Shown: positions 28,498-38,014, counted from the stretch's first letter. The stretch is DNA of 64,000 nt from Xanthobacteraceae bacterium (GCA_019745775.1 JAIESR010000040.1:1-64000); one strand, 5' to 3'. Notes: generated by a model not told the origin, from the letters alone. A program made the numbers and translations.

Positions 28498-29472
28498 ATG
28501 TCCCATCTCCGTCTCCTGTCCCTGCTTCTGGCCGCCGTTTCGATTTCAGCCTGGGCTCAGCCCGCCAAGGCGCAGGACAAATACCCCTCGCGTCCGGTCG
28601 AGCTGATCGTCCCGTTCGCGGCCGGCGGTGGCACCGACATTTTGGCGCGGCTGCTGACGGATGGCCTCACCCGGCGGCTCGGACAGACCTTCCTGGTGAT
28701 CAACCGCCCCGGCGCCAACACCAATCTCGGCACCGGCCAGGTCGCGCGCGCCAAGCCCGACGGCTACACGCTGTTGATGACGAGCTTCGGTCTCGCCGCC
28801 AATCCGTCGCTCTACCGAAACCTCGGCTTCGATCCTGCGAAGGACCTGATCCCGGTCTCGCTGCTGGCGAACGCGCCCACTATCCTGGTGGTGCATCCGT
28901 CGTTTCCGACCAACACGCTGCCGGAATTTACCGCGCACCTCAAAGCCAATCCGGGTAAGTTCAACTATGCGTCTTATGGCGTGGGCTCGAGCCCGCATAT
29001 CGGCGCTGAGCTGTACAAATCGCTGACCGGTACCGACGTCGTGCATGTCCCTTTCAATGGCGGCGGACCGGCGGCAGCGGCGGTGGCCGGGAAGCAGGTC
29101 GAGATGCTGTTCCCAAGCGCGGTGCCGGTGCAGGGCCTCATCCGCAACGGCAGCCTCAAGCCGATCGCGGTCGCCTCCGACAAGCGCACAGCGCTCCTGC
29201 CCGAGTTGCCGACGTTCCGTGAAGGCGGCCTCGACTACATCACCGGCAGCTGGTTCGGGGTGTTGACCCCGGCCAAGACGCCGCAGGCCATCGTCGATCT
29301 ACTGCACGCCAATATCGTGGAAGTGCTCAAGGACGAAAACTTGCGCGCCAAGATGGCCGAACAGGGCGCCGATGTGATCGGCAGCTCGCCGGCAGAGTTC
29401 CGCGCCTTCCTCGCCAACGAAACTGCACGGCTGTCGAAGGTCATCAAGAATGCCAAGATTCAGCTCGACTAG
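28498..29472 (+). CDS. Bug-family solute receptor
   Basis: A 324-residue periplasmic receptor. A signal peptide (LLSLLLAAVSISAWAQPAKA) precedes YPSRPVELIVPFAAGGGTD and NRPGANTNLGTG, then KPDGYTLLMTS. These are textbook Bug/TctC landmarks. The end of the gene is 24 bases from an RraA-family gene in the same direction, so it may bring in an oxo-acid that RraA then cleaves; that link is inferred. Confidence 0.92.
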   Translation: MSHLRLLSLLLAAVSISAWAQPAKAQDKYPSRPVELIVPFAAGGGTDILARLLTDGLTRRLGQTFLVINRPGANTNLGTGQVARAKPDGYTLLMTSFGLAANPSLYRNLGFDPAKDLIPVSLLANAPTILVVHPSFPTNTLPEFTAHLKANPGKFNYASYGVGSSPHIGAELYKSLTGTDVVHVPFNGGGPAAAAVAGKQVEMLFPSAVPVQGLIRNGSLKPIAVASDKRTALLPELPTFREGGLDYITGSWFGVLTPAKTPQAIVDLLHANIVEVLKDENLRAKMAEQGADVIGSSPAEFRAFLANETARLSKVIKNAKIQLD

Positions 29473-29496
29473 AACAAGACAAGCTGGAGTCATTCC

Positions 29497-30228
29497 GTGG
29501 CAGAGAAAAAGCTGACCGGCCGCATCGCGCGCGAAAAGATCAAGCTGATGGAGGCGCCGCGCCCGCCGGCAGGCGTCGTCGAGCGGTTCAAGAAACTTGG
29601 CGACTGTACCGGCGTGATCTCCGACACCATGGACGAGCTCGGCATCCCGCTTGGCTGCGTCGGCGCGTCCGTGCTCAAGCCCACCATACCCGGCACCATC
29701 ATGGTCGGTCCGGCGCTGACCATCCGCAACATCTTGCAGCGCATCGACCCGCTCGCCGGCGCGCGCGACCACGTGAACAGGATGGCGGAGTTCGAATGTC
29801 ATAATTTGGCACAGCCGGGGGACGTCCTGGTGATCGAAGGCGTACCCGACATCTCCAATATGGGCGGCAACTCCGCGCAGACCGGTAAGCGCCAGGGCGA
29901 GGTTGGTGCCATTGTGCAGGGCGGCATTCGCGATATTTCGCATCAGCGCGCTGTCGGCTATCCGATCTGGGCAAGCGATATCACACCGGTCACCGGTAAA
30001 TGGCGGATCGAGGCGGCGGAGATCAACGGTCCGGTTTTGATCGGCGGCGTGCAGGTTCACCCGGGCGACCTTGTAGTCGCCGACGATACCGGCGTCTGCT
30101 TCATCCCTCGCAACAAAATCATGGAAGTGCTTGAAGCCGCCGAGAAAAAGGCCCGCTCCGAAGACACCAGGGTGAAGGCAATCGACTCCGGTCTTTCGGT
30201 ACCCGACGTACTGCGCTCGGGCGAATAG
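29497..30228 (+). CDS. RraA-family protein, oxo-acid aldolase/decarboxylase-like
   Basis: A 243-residue member of the RraA/4-hydroxy-4-methyl-2-oxoglutarate aldolase family. It has a GTG start with CTGGAG eight bases upstream. CTGVISDTMDELG, the QPGDVLVIEG strand and VQGGIRDI (the GGxRD metal/substrate signature) are present. Catabolic members cleave HMG or decarboxylate oxaloacetate; the RNase E regulator is another branch. The N-terminal extension of about 25 residues and the coupled Bug receptor favour a metabolic role. Confidence 0.88.
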   Translation: MAEKKLTGRIAREKIKLMEAPRPPAGVVERFKKLGDCTGVISDTMDELGIPLGCVGASVLKPTIPGTIMVGPALTIRNILQRIDPLAGARDHVNRMAEFECHNLAQPGDVLVIEGVPDISNMGGNSAQTGKRQGEVGAIVQGGIRDISHQRAVGYPIWASDITPVTGKWRIEAAEINGPVLIGGVQVHPGDLVVADDTGVCFIPRNKIMEVLEAAEKKARSEDTRVKAIDSGLSVPDVLRSGE

Positions 30229-30430
30229 CAGTCGCTTGAACGATGCACGTCGCAACAAGGTCGCGGCGTGCTTGATGCTTTCGCTAGGCTCGTAATCAAA
30301 TTTTCCAACGTCCATTGCGTCGATGTTGCCGCAAAGCGACAGCGCATTCGTTCTGGATCAGTTGAATCGCAGTTTGTCTTGCCAGCGTAAAAATAAGTGA
30401 TAGCCTGAATTCCATCCCCCAAGCGTACCC

Positions 30431-30459
30431 GGTCATCTGGGGCAATAGGTTGGATGACC
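30431..30459. repeat. inverted repeat upstream of coiled-coil gene
   Basis: GGTCATC-(15)-GATGACC, a 7-base perfect inverted repeat ending 14 bases before the ATG at 30473. It could be an operator or an mRNA hairpin near the ribosome-binding site. Nothing else is recognisable in the 245-base spacer from 30229. Confidence 0.25.
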
Positions 30460-30472
30460 ACGGGGCCTAGCC

Positions 30473-31363
30473 ATGAGTGAGCCGATCCTTTTTGCTGGAA
30501 TCGGAATTCTCCTCGCGCTTTTCGTCGTCTACAGCGCTCGGTGGTTTGCACGGTCGCATCTTGGACGCCGCGCGATGAAACGCCTTGAAACCGTCGCACC
30601 CAAGCTGATGTCGGAAATCGAAGCCGACATGGGACAGCTCCACGCTCAAATCGCCGTCGCGACGCGGCGGCTTGAAACAAGCGTGGAACAGATGAAGTCG
30701 AAGACGGTCAACCAACTTTCGGAGATCGCGAAGTCGAGCGAAACCATCGCGCGCCTGAAACAGGAGCATTCTGATCGTACCGTCGCGCTGGATGCGCTCG
30801 AACTCCGGGAGCGCGCGATGGCCGAGCAGCTGCGCACTACCGAGGCGCACCTCGCGGTCAAGACCGGCGCGCTCGAGGAGCTCGACCGCAAGCTCGCGCA
30901 GGAAAAGGCAGAACTCAAGGACCTGATGGCCTTTATCGACGCCCGCGACAAGCTCGCGGAAGCCGATAGCCGGCACGCCGCCGCGATGGACGCGCTTCGC
31001 GCCGAAAAGACTCAGGTCGAAGAACAACTCTCGCAGTCGCGCGAGGAATGCGCCGCCCTGCTGCAGGACATGGCCGTGATGAAGAAGCAGGTCGAATCGA
31101 CGTGGGCCTCGGAGCGCATGGCCAATGCCCTGCTACGCGAGCGCATCAACGATGTCGCCGGCGAGGTCGTCCGGGTCGCGCATGCTCTCGAAGGGCTGGG
31201 CTCGCCGATCGATACCATGCTTGCGGGCAAGGTCGCCGAACTCGACGGCGGAAACAATTCGTCCAAATCTCCCGACGGTGACGACTCCAAGGGCATGCTC
31301 GCCCACCGCATTCGCTCGTTGCAAAAGCGCGCGGCGCGGGTGTCATCCTCCGGCGGGCCTTAG
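30473..31363 (+). CDS. membrane-anchored coiled-coil protein of unknown function
   Basis: A 296-residue protein: one N-terminal membrane helix (ILFAGIGILLALFVVYSARWFA), a basic stretch, then long heptad-rich coiled coil (about residues 40-215) full of Glu/Lys/Gln/Ala. A polar C-terminal tail (GNNSSKSPDGDDSKGM) follows. The topology suggests an inner-membrane anchor with a cytoplasmic rod. mipZ follows 84 bases downstream. Roles in envelope or division-site organisation are possible but only by association. No family recognised. Confidence 0.65.
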   Translation: MSEPILFAGIGILLALFVVYSARWFARSHLGRRAMKRLETVAPKLMSEIEADMGQLHAQIAVATRRLETSVEQMKSKTVNQLSEIAKSSETIARLKQEHSDRTVALDALELRERAMAEQLRTTEAHLAVKTGALEELDRKLAQEKAELKDLMAFIDARDKLAEADSRHAAAMDALRAEKTQVEEQLSQSREECAALLQDMAVMKKQVESTWASERMANALLRERINDVAGEVVRVAHALEGLGSPIDTMLAGKVAELDGGNNSSKSPDGDDSKGMLAHRIRSLQKRAARVSSSGGP

Positions 31364-31447
31364 GCAGGGCTGAACGGGGCAGCCGCACATGTCCGCCTGG
31401 TTTTGGACCAACAACGACGAGGGGCTAGAGTTGAAAGAGGGCAAGTC

Positions 31448-32392
31448 ATGTTGGTGCAGGCGAGTAGCAGGCGACCGGCCGCTGCGCATGTCGTTGTGCT
31501 TGGCAACGAGAAAGGAGGCGCAGGCAAGTCCACTCTTGCCATGCACGTCGCCATCGCCCTCCTGAGTCTCGGCCAGCGCGTCGCCACGATCGATCTCGAC
31601 CTGCGGCAAAGGAGCCTCACCTGCTACATCGAGAACCGGCGTGCCTGGGCGAAGCGCTCCGGTATCGGCCTGCCCCTGCCCGAGCATCATTGCGTACCGC
31701 GCGGCACCACCCAAAAGCTCGACGAGAATGAGACCATCGAGTTCGCCGGTTTCGTGGACGTCCTGACGATGGTCGAGCAGACCCACAATTTCATCGTCAT
31801 CGATACCGCAGGAACCGACTCTCACTTGACTCGCCTCGCCCATTCGATGGCGAACACGCTGATCACGCCGCTCAACGACAGTTTTGTCGACTTCAGTGTG
31901 CTCGGGACCGTCGATCCGGAAACCTATTCAGTCGTGGGCGAAAGCCACTATGCACGCATGGTGCGCGAGGCGCGCCAGCAGCGCCGCCTGGCGGACGGAG
32001 CCCTGCTCGACTGGATCGTCGTGCGCAACCGCGTGTCGTCGCTGGAATCCCGCAACATGCAACGCATGGCGCTCAGCCTCGGCGAACTCGCAACACGGCT
32101 CTGCTTCCGCATGGCCGATCCGTTGGGCGACCGCGTGATCTATCGCGAATTCTTCCCGCGCGGGATCACCGCCCTCGACACGCTCGACGAGAAGACGATG
32201 GGCACCCGCCCGGCCCTGTCGCACGCCATGGCGCGCAAGGAGCTCACGAGCCTCATCGAGATCCTCAAGCTGCCGATCGACGAGCAAGCGCAGCGACGGG
32301 CGGCCGCCCGCGCCGAATGGAATGCGGTGCGCGATCAGCCGCTGGACGTCTGCGATGTGGTCGAGGAGGTACCGCAGTCGCGATCGGCCTAG
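31448..32392 (+). CDS. mipZ: division-plane positioning ATPase
   Basis: ParA/MinD-like ATPase of about 314 residues. The deviant Walker A GNEKGGAGKSTLAMH carries the signature lysine. VATIDLDLRQRSLT and FIVIDTAGTDSHLTRLAHSMA match MipZ of alphaproteobacteria, which forms a ParB-seeded polar gradient that blocks FtsZ assembly away from midcell. The start at 31448 yields a short N-terminal tail before VVVLGNEKGG. Presence of mipZ supports an alphaproteobacterial host. Monocistronic appearance except for the coiled-coil gene upstream. Confidence 0.92.
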   Translation: MLVQASSRRPAAAHVVVLGNEKGGAGKSTLAMHVAIALLSLGQRVATIDLDLRQRSLTCYIENRRAWAKRSGIGLPLPEHHCVPRGTTQKLDENETIEFAGFVDVLTMVEQTHNFIVIDTAGTDSHLTRLAHSMANTLITPLNDSFVDFSVLGTVDPETYSVVGESHYARMVREARQQRRLADGALLDWIVVRNRVSSLESRNMQRMALSLGELATRLCFRMADPLGDRVIYREFFPRGITALDTLDEKTMGTRPALSHAMARKELTSLIEILKLPIDEQAQRRAAARAEWNAVRDQPLDVCDVVEEVPQSRSA

Positions 32393-32513
32393 AACCCCGG
32401 ATGCATCCAGCTCATTGACGCGGCCATTTATTTCGTTTGATTTTGGAGGTGCCGTGCGGCTATCTCCGCGCGATCAAGCGAGTTGCCGCCGTTCACCCAC
32501 CGCGAGGATCACA

Positions 32514-33488
32514 ATGTTGACGAAGCGCGAACTTCTGGCCGGTATGGCTGCGACTGGTTTTGGCCTGGCCACCGCCCAAACGGCATGGGCTCAAACCTAT
32601 CCGACGCGGCCGGTCAAGATCATCGTGCCGCTGCCGGCAGGCTCCGCACCCGACGTCCGGCACCGGCTGATCGCGCAGGCCCTGACGCAATTGTGGGGTC
32701 AGCAGGTCATCATCGAGAACCGTCCCGGCGGCGGCGGCATCATCGGCACCCGCGCCATGCTCGGCGAGCAGCCGGACGGCTACACGCTGCTTGCGGCGCT
32801 GGCATCGATCTACATGATCCTGCCGGCGCAGAACGACAAGCTGCCGTTCGACGTCAACAAGGACATGATCCCGATCGGCTTGACCGCCTATGAAGGTTTG
32901 GTCATGACCTGTTCGCCGAAGCTCGGCGTCAGCACGCTCGCCGATTTCCTCACGCTCGCGAAGAAGATGCCGGACAAGCTCGTCATCGGCACAAACCCGG
33001 CCGGCAGCCTGCCGCACATCACAGCCAAGCTGCTTGTCGACGTTACGAAGACTGCCATCGCTGTTGTACCCTACTCAACCGGCGGAACCAGCGATGCGAT
33101 CCGCGACATCCTGGGCGGGCGCGTGCATGCCGTGATCGACGGATGGGCCAGTCTGCGTGGCGCCATTGAATCGAAGGACCTCACCCCGCTTGCGATCATG
33201 TCGCCGAAGCCGGCGGCCATCCTTCCCAACCTGCCGGTGGCGTCCGCGACCGTTCCGGGCTTCACCTCGATTGGCTGGCAGACGCTGACGGCACGCCGGG
33301 GAACGCCGGATCCGGTCATGCGCATCCTGGGCGACAGCTTGCGCAAGGTACTCGCCGATCCACAGCTGCAGAAGCGGCTCGAGGAAACCGGCCCCGAATT
33401 CCAGCCGCTCTATGATGCGGAGCTGCTGAAGTTCATCGAAGCCGAGCAGAAGTTCTGGCTGCCGCTTGCGAAGAAATACGCGAACTGA
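32514..33488 (+). CDS. Bug-family solute receptor
   Basis: A 324-residue exported receptor. The signal MLTKRELLAGMAATGFGLATA has an RELL segment (no twin Arg) and ends AWAQ. YPTRPVKIIVPLPAGSAPD, IENRPGGGGIIG and QPDGYTLLA follow. The ATG at 32514 has GAGGA seven bases upstream; the longer frame from 32322 lies inside mipZ. It converges on the UbiX/UbiD genes and might deliver the aromatic acid they process, which is inference only. Confidence 0.92.
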   Translation: MLTKRELLAGMAATGFGLATAQTAWAQTYPTRPVKIIVPLPAGSAPDVRHRLIAQALTQLWGQQVIIENRPGGGGIIGTRAMLGEQPDGYTLLAALASIYMILPAQNDKLPFDVNKDMIPIGLTAYEGLVMTCSPKLGVSTLADFLTLAKKMPDKLVIGTNPAGSLPHITAKLLVDVTKTAIAVVPYSTGGTSDAIRDILGGRVHAVIDGWASLRGAIESKDLTPLAIMSPKPAAILPNLPVASATVPGFTSIGWQTLTARRGTPDPVMRILGDSLRKVLADPQLQKRLEETGPEFQPLYDAELLKFIEAEQKFWLPLAKKYAN

Positions 33489-33497
33489 ATCAGGGAT

Positions 33498-33539
33498 GAC
33501 TGGCGGAGGGAAGCCCACCGGCCGTCTGGACGGCCAGTC
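33498..33539. terminator. nested inverted repeat between convergent genes
   Basis: GACTGGC at 33498 pairs with GCCAGTC at 33533, enclosing a second stem (GGCCG-(tctgga)-CGGCC). It sits between the ends of the Bug receptor and UbiX genes. There is no U-tract, so termination in either direction is a moderate-confidence guess. Confidence 0.45.
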
Positions 33540-33542
33540 GAC

Positions 33543-34163
33543 TTAAGTCCCGCTCTTGGTCGCCTGTGCTGTCGGCACCGTGACGATCTTCGCCGCCGTG
33601 TGCATGTGACCGTCCCAGCGCTTGGCGTTCGGCGCGGCAATCCCGAATTGGTCGAGCACGCGCATCACGATGTGATTGACGACGTCGTCGACCGACTGCG
33701 GGTGATTGTAGAACGCCGGCATCGGCGGCAGCATCACAACACCCATGCGCGAGAGCTTGAGCATGTTCTCGAGATGCACCTCCGACAGCGGGGTCTCGCG
33801 CACGACGAGAACGAGCTTGCGGCGCTCCTTCAGCACGACGTCTGCCGCGCGATGCACAAGATGATCGCCGACGCCCTGCGCGATACCGCCGAGCGTGCGC
33901 ACCGAGCACGGGATCACCACCATGCCTTCGGTCAGGAACGAGCCCGACGACAGGGTCGCGCCCATGTCTCCCGGCGAGTGCACGACATTGGCCAGCGCCC
34001 TCACCTGCTCGACAGAATAGTTGGTCTCGTGCTCGATGGTACGCTGCGCCCACTTGCTGATGATGAGATGCGACTCGACCTCGGTCGCCTTCAACGCCTC
34101 GAGCAGGCGCACGCCAAAGATAGCACCGGTGGATCCGGTCATGCCGATGATCAGGCGTCGCAT
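33543..34163 (-). CDS. UbiX-family flavin prenyltransferase
   Basis: A 206-residue flavoprotein that attaches a dimethylallyl group to FMN, making prenyl-FMN for UbiD enzymes. It has GMTGSTGAIFGVRLLEAL (phosphate-binding), WAQRTIEHET and VVIPCSVRTLGGIAQG. VVRETPLSEVHLENMLKLSRMG-type sequence is split over the conserved active-site region. It is 78 bases downstream of a ubiD gene on the same strand and so probably co-transcribed to supply its cofactor. Confidence 0.93.
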   Translation of the reverse strand: MRRLIIGMTGSTGAIFGVRLLEALKATEVESHLIISKWAQRTIEHETNYSVEQVRALANVVHSPGDMGATLSSGSFLTEGMVVIPCSVRTLGGIAQGVGDHLVHRAADVVLKERRKLVLVVRETPLSEVHLENMLKLSRMGVVMLPPMPAFYNHPQSVDDVVNHIVMRVLDQFGIAAPNAKRWDGHMHTAAKIVTVPTAQATKSGT

Positions 34164-34241
34164 CGCAAGTCCTTTCGAAACCCTGTCGGACCGCCCAAGG
34201 CGCTCAGGGATACCCTTACTAAAGGGTGGTTACCAATTTGG

Positions 34242-35795
34242 TCAATTCTGGAACAAGTGCCCGAATTTGCGCATCGCCAGGGCCTTGTCCTCGGGCGACG
34301 GGTAGTTCACCTCCGGGAACTGGTCCTTCCAGTGAAACGGACGGCAGGCGTCGATCACGGCGCGGCTGTTGGTGTAGTCGCCCACCGCCCGGCGCTCCGG
34401 CTCTATTCGAGGATCAAGAGGAGACGACCAGGCCCCGCGGATGATTTCGATCGAGGTCGCCGGATCGGAACGCGTAAGCAGCGCCCACAGCACCGAATTC
34501 ATGTCGGAGACATCGATGTCGTCATCGACGACGATGGTATAGCGGCCGAAATACGCGCCGACGTGGCACATCGATGCTATATGCCCGGCCTGCTTGGCAT
34601 GGCCCGGATAGCGCTGGTTGACTGCGACCGCGAGGAAGAGCCGCGCATTGCCGACTTCGTGCGCCCAGGCAGCCGTCACCGCGGGCACGCCGGCCTTGGT
34701 GATGTTCTCGCGCAATAGAGCGGAGCGCACGATCGCGCGATAACGGCAGATTTCGTCCGGCGGACGCTCCGGCACGACACCGAGCAGGATCGGCTCGTGC
34801 CGGTGATAGATCGCCTTGATGTCCAGCACCGGTTCCTGTGCGGCGCCGGTCGCGTAGTAGCCCGTCCACTCGCCGAACGGGCCTTCGGTGCGCATGTTGT
34901 CGGGCTCGACGAAGCCTTCGATGACGATCTCGGCATTGGCCGGGATCGGCAGGCCGGTGACCGGGCCCTTGATAACCTCGACCGGCGAACCGCGCATGCC
35001 ACCGATGACCTCCAGTTCGCTGACGCCTTGCGGAATTTCGCTGCAGCCCATGAGAAAGCTCATGGGGTCACCGCCGAGGACCACCGCGATCGGCATCGGC
35101 TGCTTGCGCGCCTTGTACTTGTCGCGCATCTGCCGGCCCTGCTTGCCGGGAGAGATATAGAGGCCGCAGGAATTCTTGTCGTGGATCATTACGCGGTAGG
35201 TGCCGCAATTGATCCAGCCGTCGTCGGGGTCGCGGATGATGGTATAGCACCCGGTGCCGATATAACGGCCGCCGTCCTTGGCGTGCCATTGCGGCGCCGG
35301 AAACCTGGTGATGTCGATCTTGTCGCCGGTGATGACGTTCTGCATCACCGGGCCGCTCTCGACATATTTCGGCGGGATGCGCTTCATGTCGGCGGCGTAG
35401 TGGGCACGGAAACCTTCGCTCAACTCGATCTTCGACAGTTCGGTCGGGAAACCAAGCGTCATGTTCTTCCGCTTGCCATCGAAGAAATTGAGCAATACGC
35501 GGCTGCCGGGGAGAGTGCCGGGGATGTCCTCGAACACGAAGCAAGGCGCATTGTCGGAATGCGCCGCCATCTCGGACACCATGCCGATCTCTTTCTGCCA
35601 GGTGAGGCCTTTGACGTGCTTCACCTCGCCGAGCTTTTCGGCTTCGTCGAGCCACTTGCGCAGATCGTGATAGGCAAGATGCGGAGCCGTGTTGGAGCCG
35701 ATTCCAGGCGCCGACCCATTGCGCGCCGCCGCACCGTTGGCGCCCGTTCCAAGCGGGGTCGACATGCCGTCCGGCTGACCGTCTTCTTTTGCCAC
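34242..35795 (-). CDS. UbiD-family prenyl-FMN decarboxylase
   Basis: A 517-residue (de)carboxylase. The catalytic set looks intact: Arg in GTYRVMIHD, then EGPFGEWTGYY giving the E-x4-E pair that works with it. An early FFDGKRKNM/LGFPTEL region and NITKAGVPAVTAAW are usual for the family. GTG 35795 with GGGAGG five bases upstream is the best start; the frame remains open to 35987 across the promoter. Substrate class (aromatic or alpha,beta-unsaturated acid) follows from the family; the specific acid is unknown. Operon with UbiX; divergent from an acyl-CoA ligase. Confidence 0.92.
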   Translation of the reverse strand: MAKEDGQPDGMSTPLGTGANGAAARNGSAPGIGSNTAPHLAYHDLRKWLDEAEKLGEVKHVKGLTWQKEIGMVSEMAAHSDNAPCFVFEDIPGTLPGSRVLLNFFDGKRKNMTLGFPTELSKIELSEGFRAHYAADMKRIPPKYVESGPVMQNVITGDKIDITRFPAPQWHAKDGGRYIGTGCYTIIRDPDDGWINCGTYRVMIHDKNSCGLYISPGKQGRQMRDKYKARKQPMPIAVVLGGDPMSFLMGCSEIPQGVSELEVIGGMRGSPVEVIKGPVTGLPIPANAEIVIEGFVEPDNMRTEGPFGEWTGYYATGAAQEPVLDIKAIYHRHEPILLGVVPERPPDEICRYRAIVRSALLRENITKAGVPAVTAAWAHEVGNARLFLAVAVNQRYPGHAKQAGHIASMCHVGAYFGRYTIVVDDDIDVSDMNSVLWALLTRSDPATSIEIIRGAWSSPLDPRIEPERRAVGDYTNSRAVIDACRPFHWKDQFPEVNYPSPEDKALAMRKFGHLFQN

Positions 35796-35926
35796 ACGGT
35801 CCTCCCAAGACCTTGATCGTATGGATGATTTCGAGAGGCCAACGGCCTCTCGAACGACATTATACGCCGCTTTCGACGGTGTCATCCCGGCGGAACGACG
35901 CGTGGGCGGATGACAAGCCAAAAGCG

Positions 35927-35950
35927 AAATGCTTATATTGCTAAGCATTT
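35927..35950. promoter_or_regulatory. 9-base palindrome in ubiD/ligase divergent promoter
   Basis: AAATGCTTA-(tattgc)-TAAGCATTT is a perfect inverted repeat ending 14 bases before the ligase ATG at 35965 and 132 bases from the divergent ubiD start. Size and symmetry fit a MarR- or TetR-type dimer site. A MarR gene is encoded at 39.8 kb in the same cluster. Confidence 0.6.
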
Positions 35951-35964
35951 TAAGCGGTTCGCGA

Positions 35965-37500
35965 ATGTCAGTAAATCCCGGCCCCAAGCTGCTGCAGGAC
36001 TGGATCGGCCGCGCCGCCGCGCGTCACCCGGACAAGCCATGGATCGTGTCTGCCGACGATGGGCGTACTGTCAGCTATGGGCAACTACGCGATGCAACGC
36101 GCCGTATCGCCACCTTGCTTCGCCGGCGTGCCATCGGCCGCAACAACCGGGTGGCGCTGCTCGCCAACAATTCGATAGAGCATCTCATCTGCTATTTCGG
36201 CGTCATGGCTTACGGCGCGGCGATCTGCACGGTCCATGTCGAGATGAACCGCAACCAGCTCGACGATATCTTTGCACGGCTGCGGCCAGAACTGGTTCTC
36301 TATCAGGACGGTCTCGCGCTCGACGACCTTCTAGACACGGTCGCTGCGCCGAAGCAACGGCTTGGCCGCTCGGACGCACCGGTCGCCAATACATTCTTCG
36401 GGGACGTTGCCGGCTGCGAACCGTCTGACGCATGCACCGATGCCGGCCCTGACGACGACGCGGTGATCCTGTTCACCTCCGGCACCAGCGCCAAGCCGAA
36501 AGGCGTGGTGTTGAGCTATCGCGAGCACCTACTGAACATCGATCCGACCGCCGACGGCTTCGGCATTACCGCCAACGACCGCCTCTACGACTTCCGTTCG
36601 TTCAACTGGGCATCGGCACAACTCCTTGGCGCGCTGGTGCCGGTCAATCGCGGCGCGACACTGGTGATGGGGCAGAAGTTTTCCGCCAGCCGTTTCTTTC
36701 CTCATGTGCGCGAGCACCGCGCCACCGTCGCTGCCGGCAACCCGACCACGATCAACATCCTGCTCAACAGCGACGGCGAGGCACATCGCGACAACCTGCC
36801 GTCGCTGCGGTTCCTCACGTCGAGCTCGGCGCCGCTCACGGTCGAAGAATGGCGACGATTCGAACAACGCTTCGGCATTCCCGTCGCGCAAGGCTACGGA
36901 TCGAGCGAGACCGGATGGATTGCCGCAATTCCCGGCGAAGCGCGGCGGCACGGCACAGTCGGCCGCCCATTCCCCTATCACGACGTCGCCATCGTCGACG
37001 GCAACGGCCGGTTGGCGCCGGGCGCCATCGGCCAGATCGAAATCGGCGGCTTCCGTGATCACAACTACCGTTATCTCACCGAGGACGGGCGCGTGGCGGT
37101 CGGCTGCAGCGGCCGCATGCTGACCGGCGATCTCGGTTTGGTCGACAACGACGGATATCTACGGGTTACCGGCCGTGCGAAGGATCTGATTATCCGCGGC
37201 GGCGTAAACATCTCGCCGCTCGAGATCGATAGTTTCCTGATGCAGCATCCTTCACTGATCGAGGTGGCGACCGTCGGCGTACCGGACGCCGTCTATGGTG
37301 AGGAAGTGGTTAGCTATGTGGTGGCGCGGCCGGGCGGCGGCATCGATGCCGCCACGTTGCTGCGCTATTGCAGCGATGGCCTACCTGCTTTTAAGGCGCC
37401 GAAGCAAATCGTGCTGACGGCTTCGTTGCCGAAGACCGAGCGCGGCAAGCTCGACCGCCGTGCGCTCGCCGAGCAGTGGCGCCGGGAAACCAGCAGTTGA
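35965..37500 (+). CDS. class I adenylate-forming acyl-CoA ligase
   Basis: A 511-residue AMP-dependent ligase. It has AVILFTSGTSAKPKGV (phosphate loop, A3), GYGSSETG (A5), LTGDLG (A7) and a C-terminal PKTERGKLDRRAL with the catalytic Lys. It would activate a carboxylic acid to its acyl-AMP and CoA ester. It sits between two ubiD genes, the second transcribed oppositely. The CoA ester could be the substrate or product of a UbiD step, as in phthalate-type degradation, but this is a hypothesis. An upstream ATG at 35929 overlaps the palindrome. Confidence 0.9.
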   Translation: MSVNPGPKLLQDWIGRAAARHPDKPWIVSADDGRTVSYGQLRDATRRIATLLRRRAIGRNNRVALLANNSIEHLICYFGVMAYGAAICTVHVEMNRNQLDDIFARLRPELVLYQDGLALDDLLDTVAAPKQRLGRSDAPVANTFFGDVAGCEPSDACTDAGPDDDAVILFTSGTSAKPKGVVLSYREHLLNIDPTADGFGITANDRLYDFRSFNWASAQLLGALVPVNRGATLVMGQKFSASRFFPHVREHRATVAAGNPTTINILLNSDGEAHRDNLPSLRFLTSSSAPLTVEEWRRFEQRFGIPVAQGYGSSETGWIAAIPGEARRHGTVGRPFPYHDVAIVDGNGRLAPGAIGQIEIGGFRDHNYRYLTEDGRVAVGCSGRMLTGDLGLVDNDGYLRVTGRAKDLIIRGGVNISPLEIDSFLMQHPSLIEVATVGVPDAVYGEEVVSYVVARPGGGIDAATLLRYCSDGLPAFKAPKQIVLTASLPKTERGKLDRRALAEQWRRETSS

Positions 37501-37613
37501 TGTCGGCGACGCGACGCCTTTGTTGTCAGGCTATTGTATTCCAGCCATTGTATTGACGCGATAGCCGCCCGTGCGGCAAGGATCGGCATGCCGCGGCGCA
37601 GAAAGGATTCGAC

Positions 37614-37835
37614 ATGAAACACCGGCGTCCGGCGGCACCCATGAGTAAGGCCGAGCTCCGCGCCCAGAGCGAGCAAGCCATGGCCATGGCGACCAAGCCC
37701 GTCGTGAAGCTGCCGACCAAACTTGTGCGACAGTGCGGCGGCTGCGGCGAATTCACGTCGGTGATGGTGGACCCCGGCGAGCCGGCGCCTCCCTTCAAAT
37801 GCAAGGTTTGCGATCGGCCGTCGCGAAAGGGCTAA
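37614..37835 (+). CDS. small zinc-ribbon protein
   Basis: A 73-residue basic protein with CGGC and CKVC pairs 23 residues apart (LVRQCGGCGEF...FKCKVC), the pattern of a four-cysteine zinc ribbon. AAAGGA stands six bases before the ATG. The N-terminal half is Lys/Ala-rich and likely disordered. Too small for a safe function; zinc-bound nucleic-acid or protein adaptor is possible. Confidence 0.65.
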   Translation: MKHRRPAAPMSKAELRAQSEQAMAMATKPVVKLPTKLVRQCGGCGEFTSVMVDPGEPAPPFKCKVCDRPSRKG

Positions 37836-38014
37836 TACCTCTACGCGACAAGGTGCGGCCGCATGAGCGCGCCTGCGCTCGCCAGTGCCTCGCGACCGGC
37901 TTCAAGTTTCGCGTTCCACAGACGCCGCCTCCGCTCGCCCCCAGCCGCCCAGCCGCGGCTTCGAGCCGAGTAGCGCGCGGATGGCGTCGATCTCGGCCAT
38001 TCAGTCGGGCTCGG

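Noticed and set aside
34242-35987. 581-residue version of the first UbiD
   Set aside because: The added 64 codons cover the palindromic divergent promoter; GTG 35795 has GGGAGG upstream.
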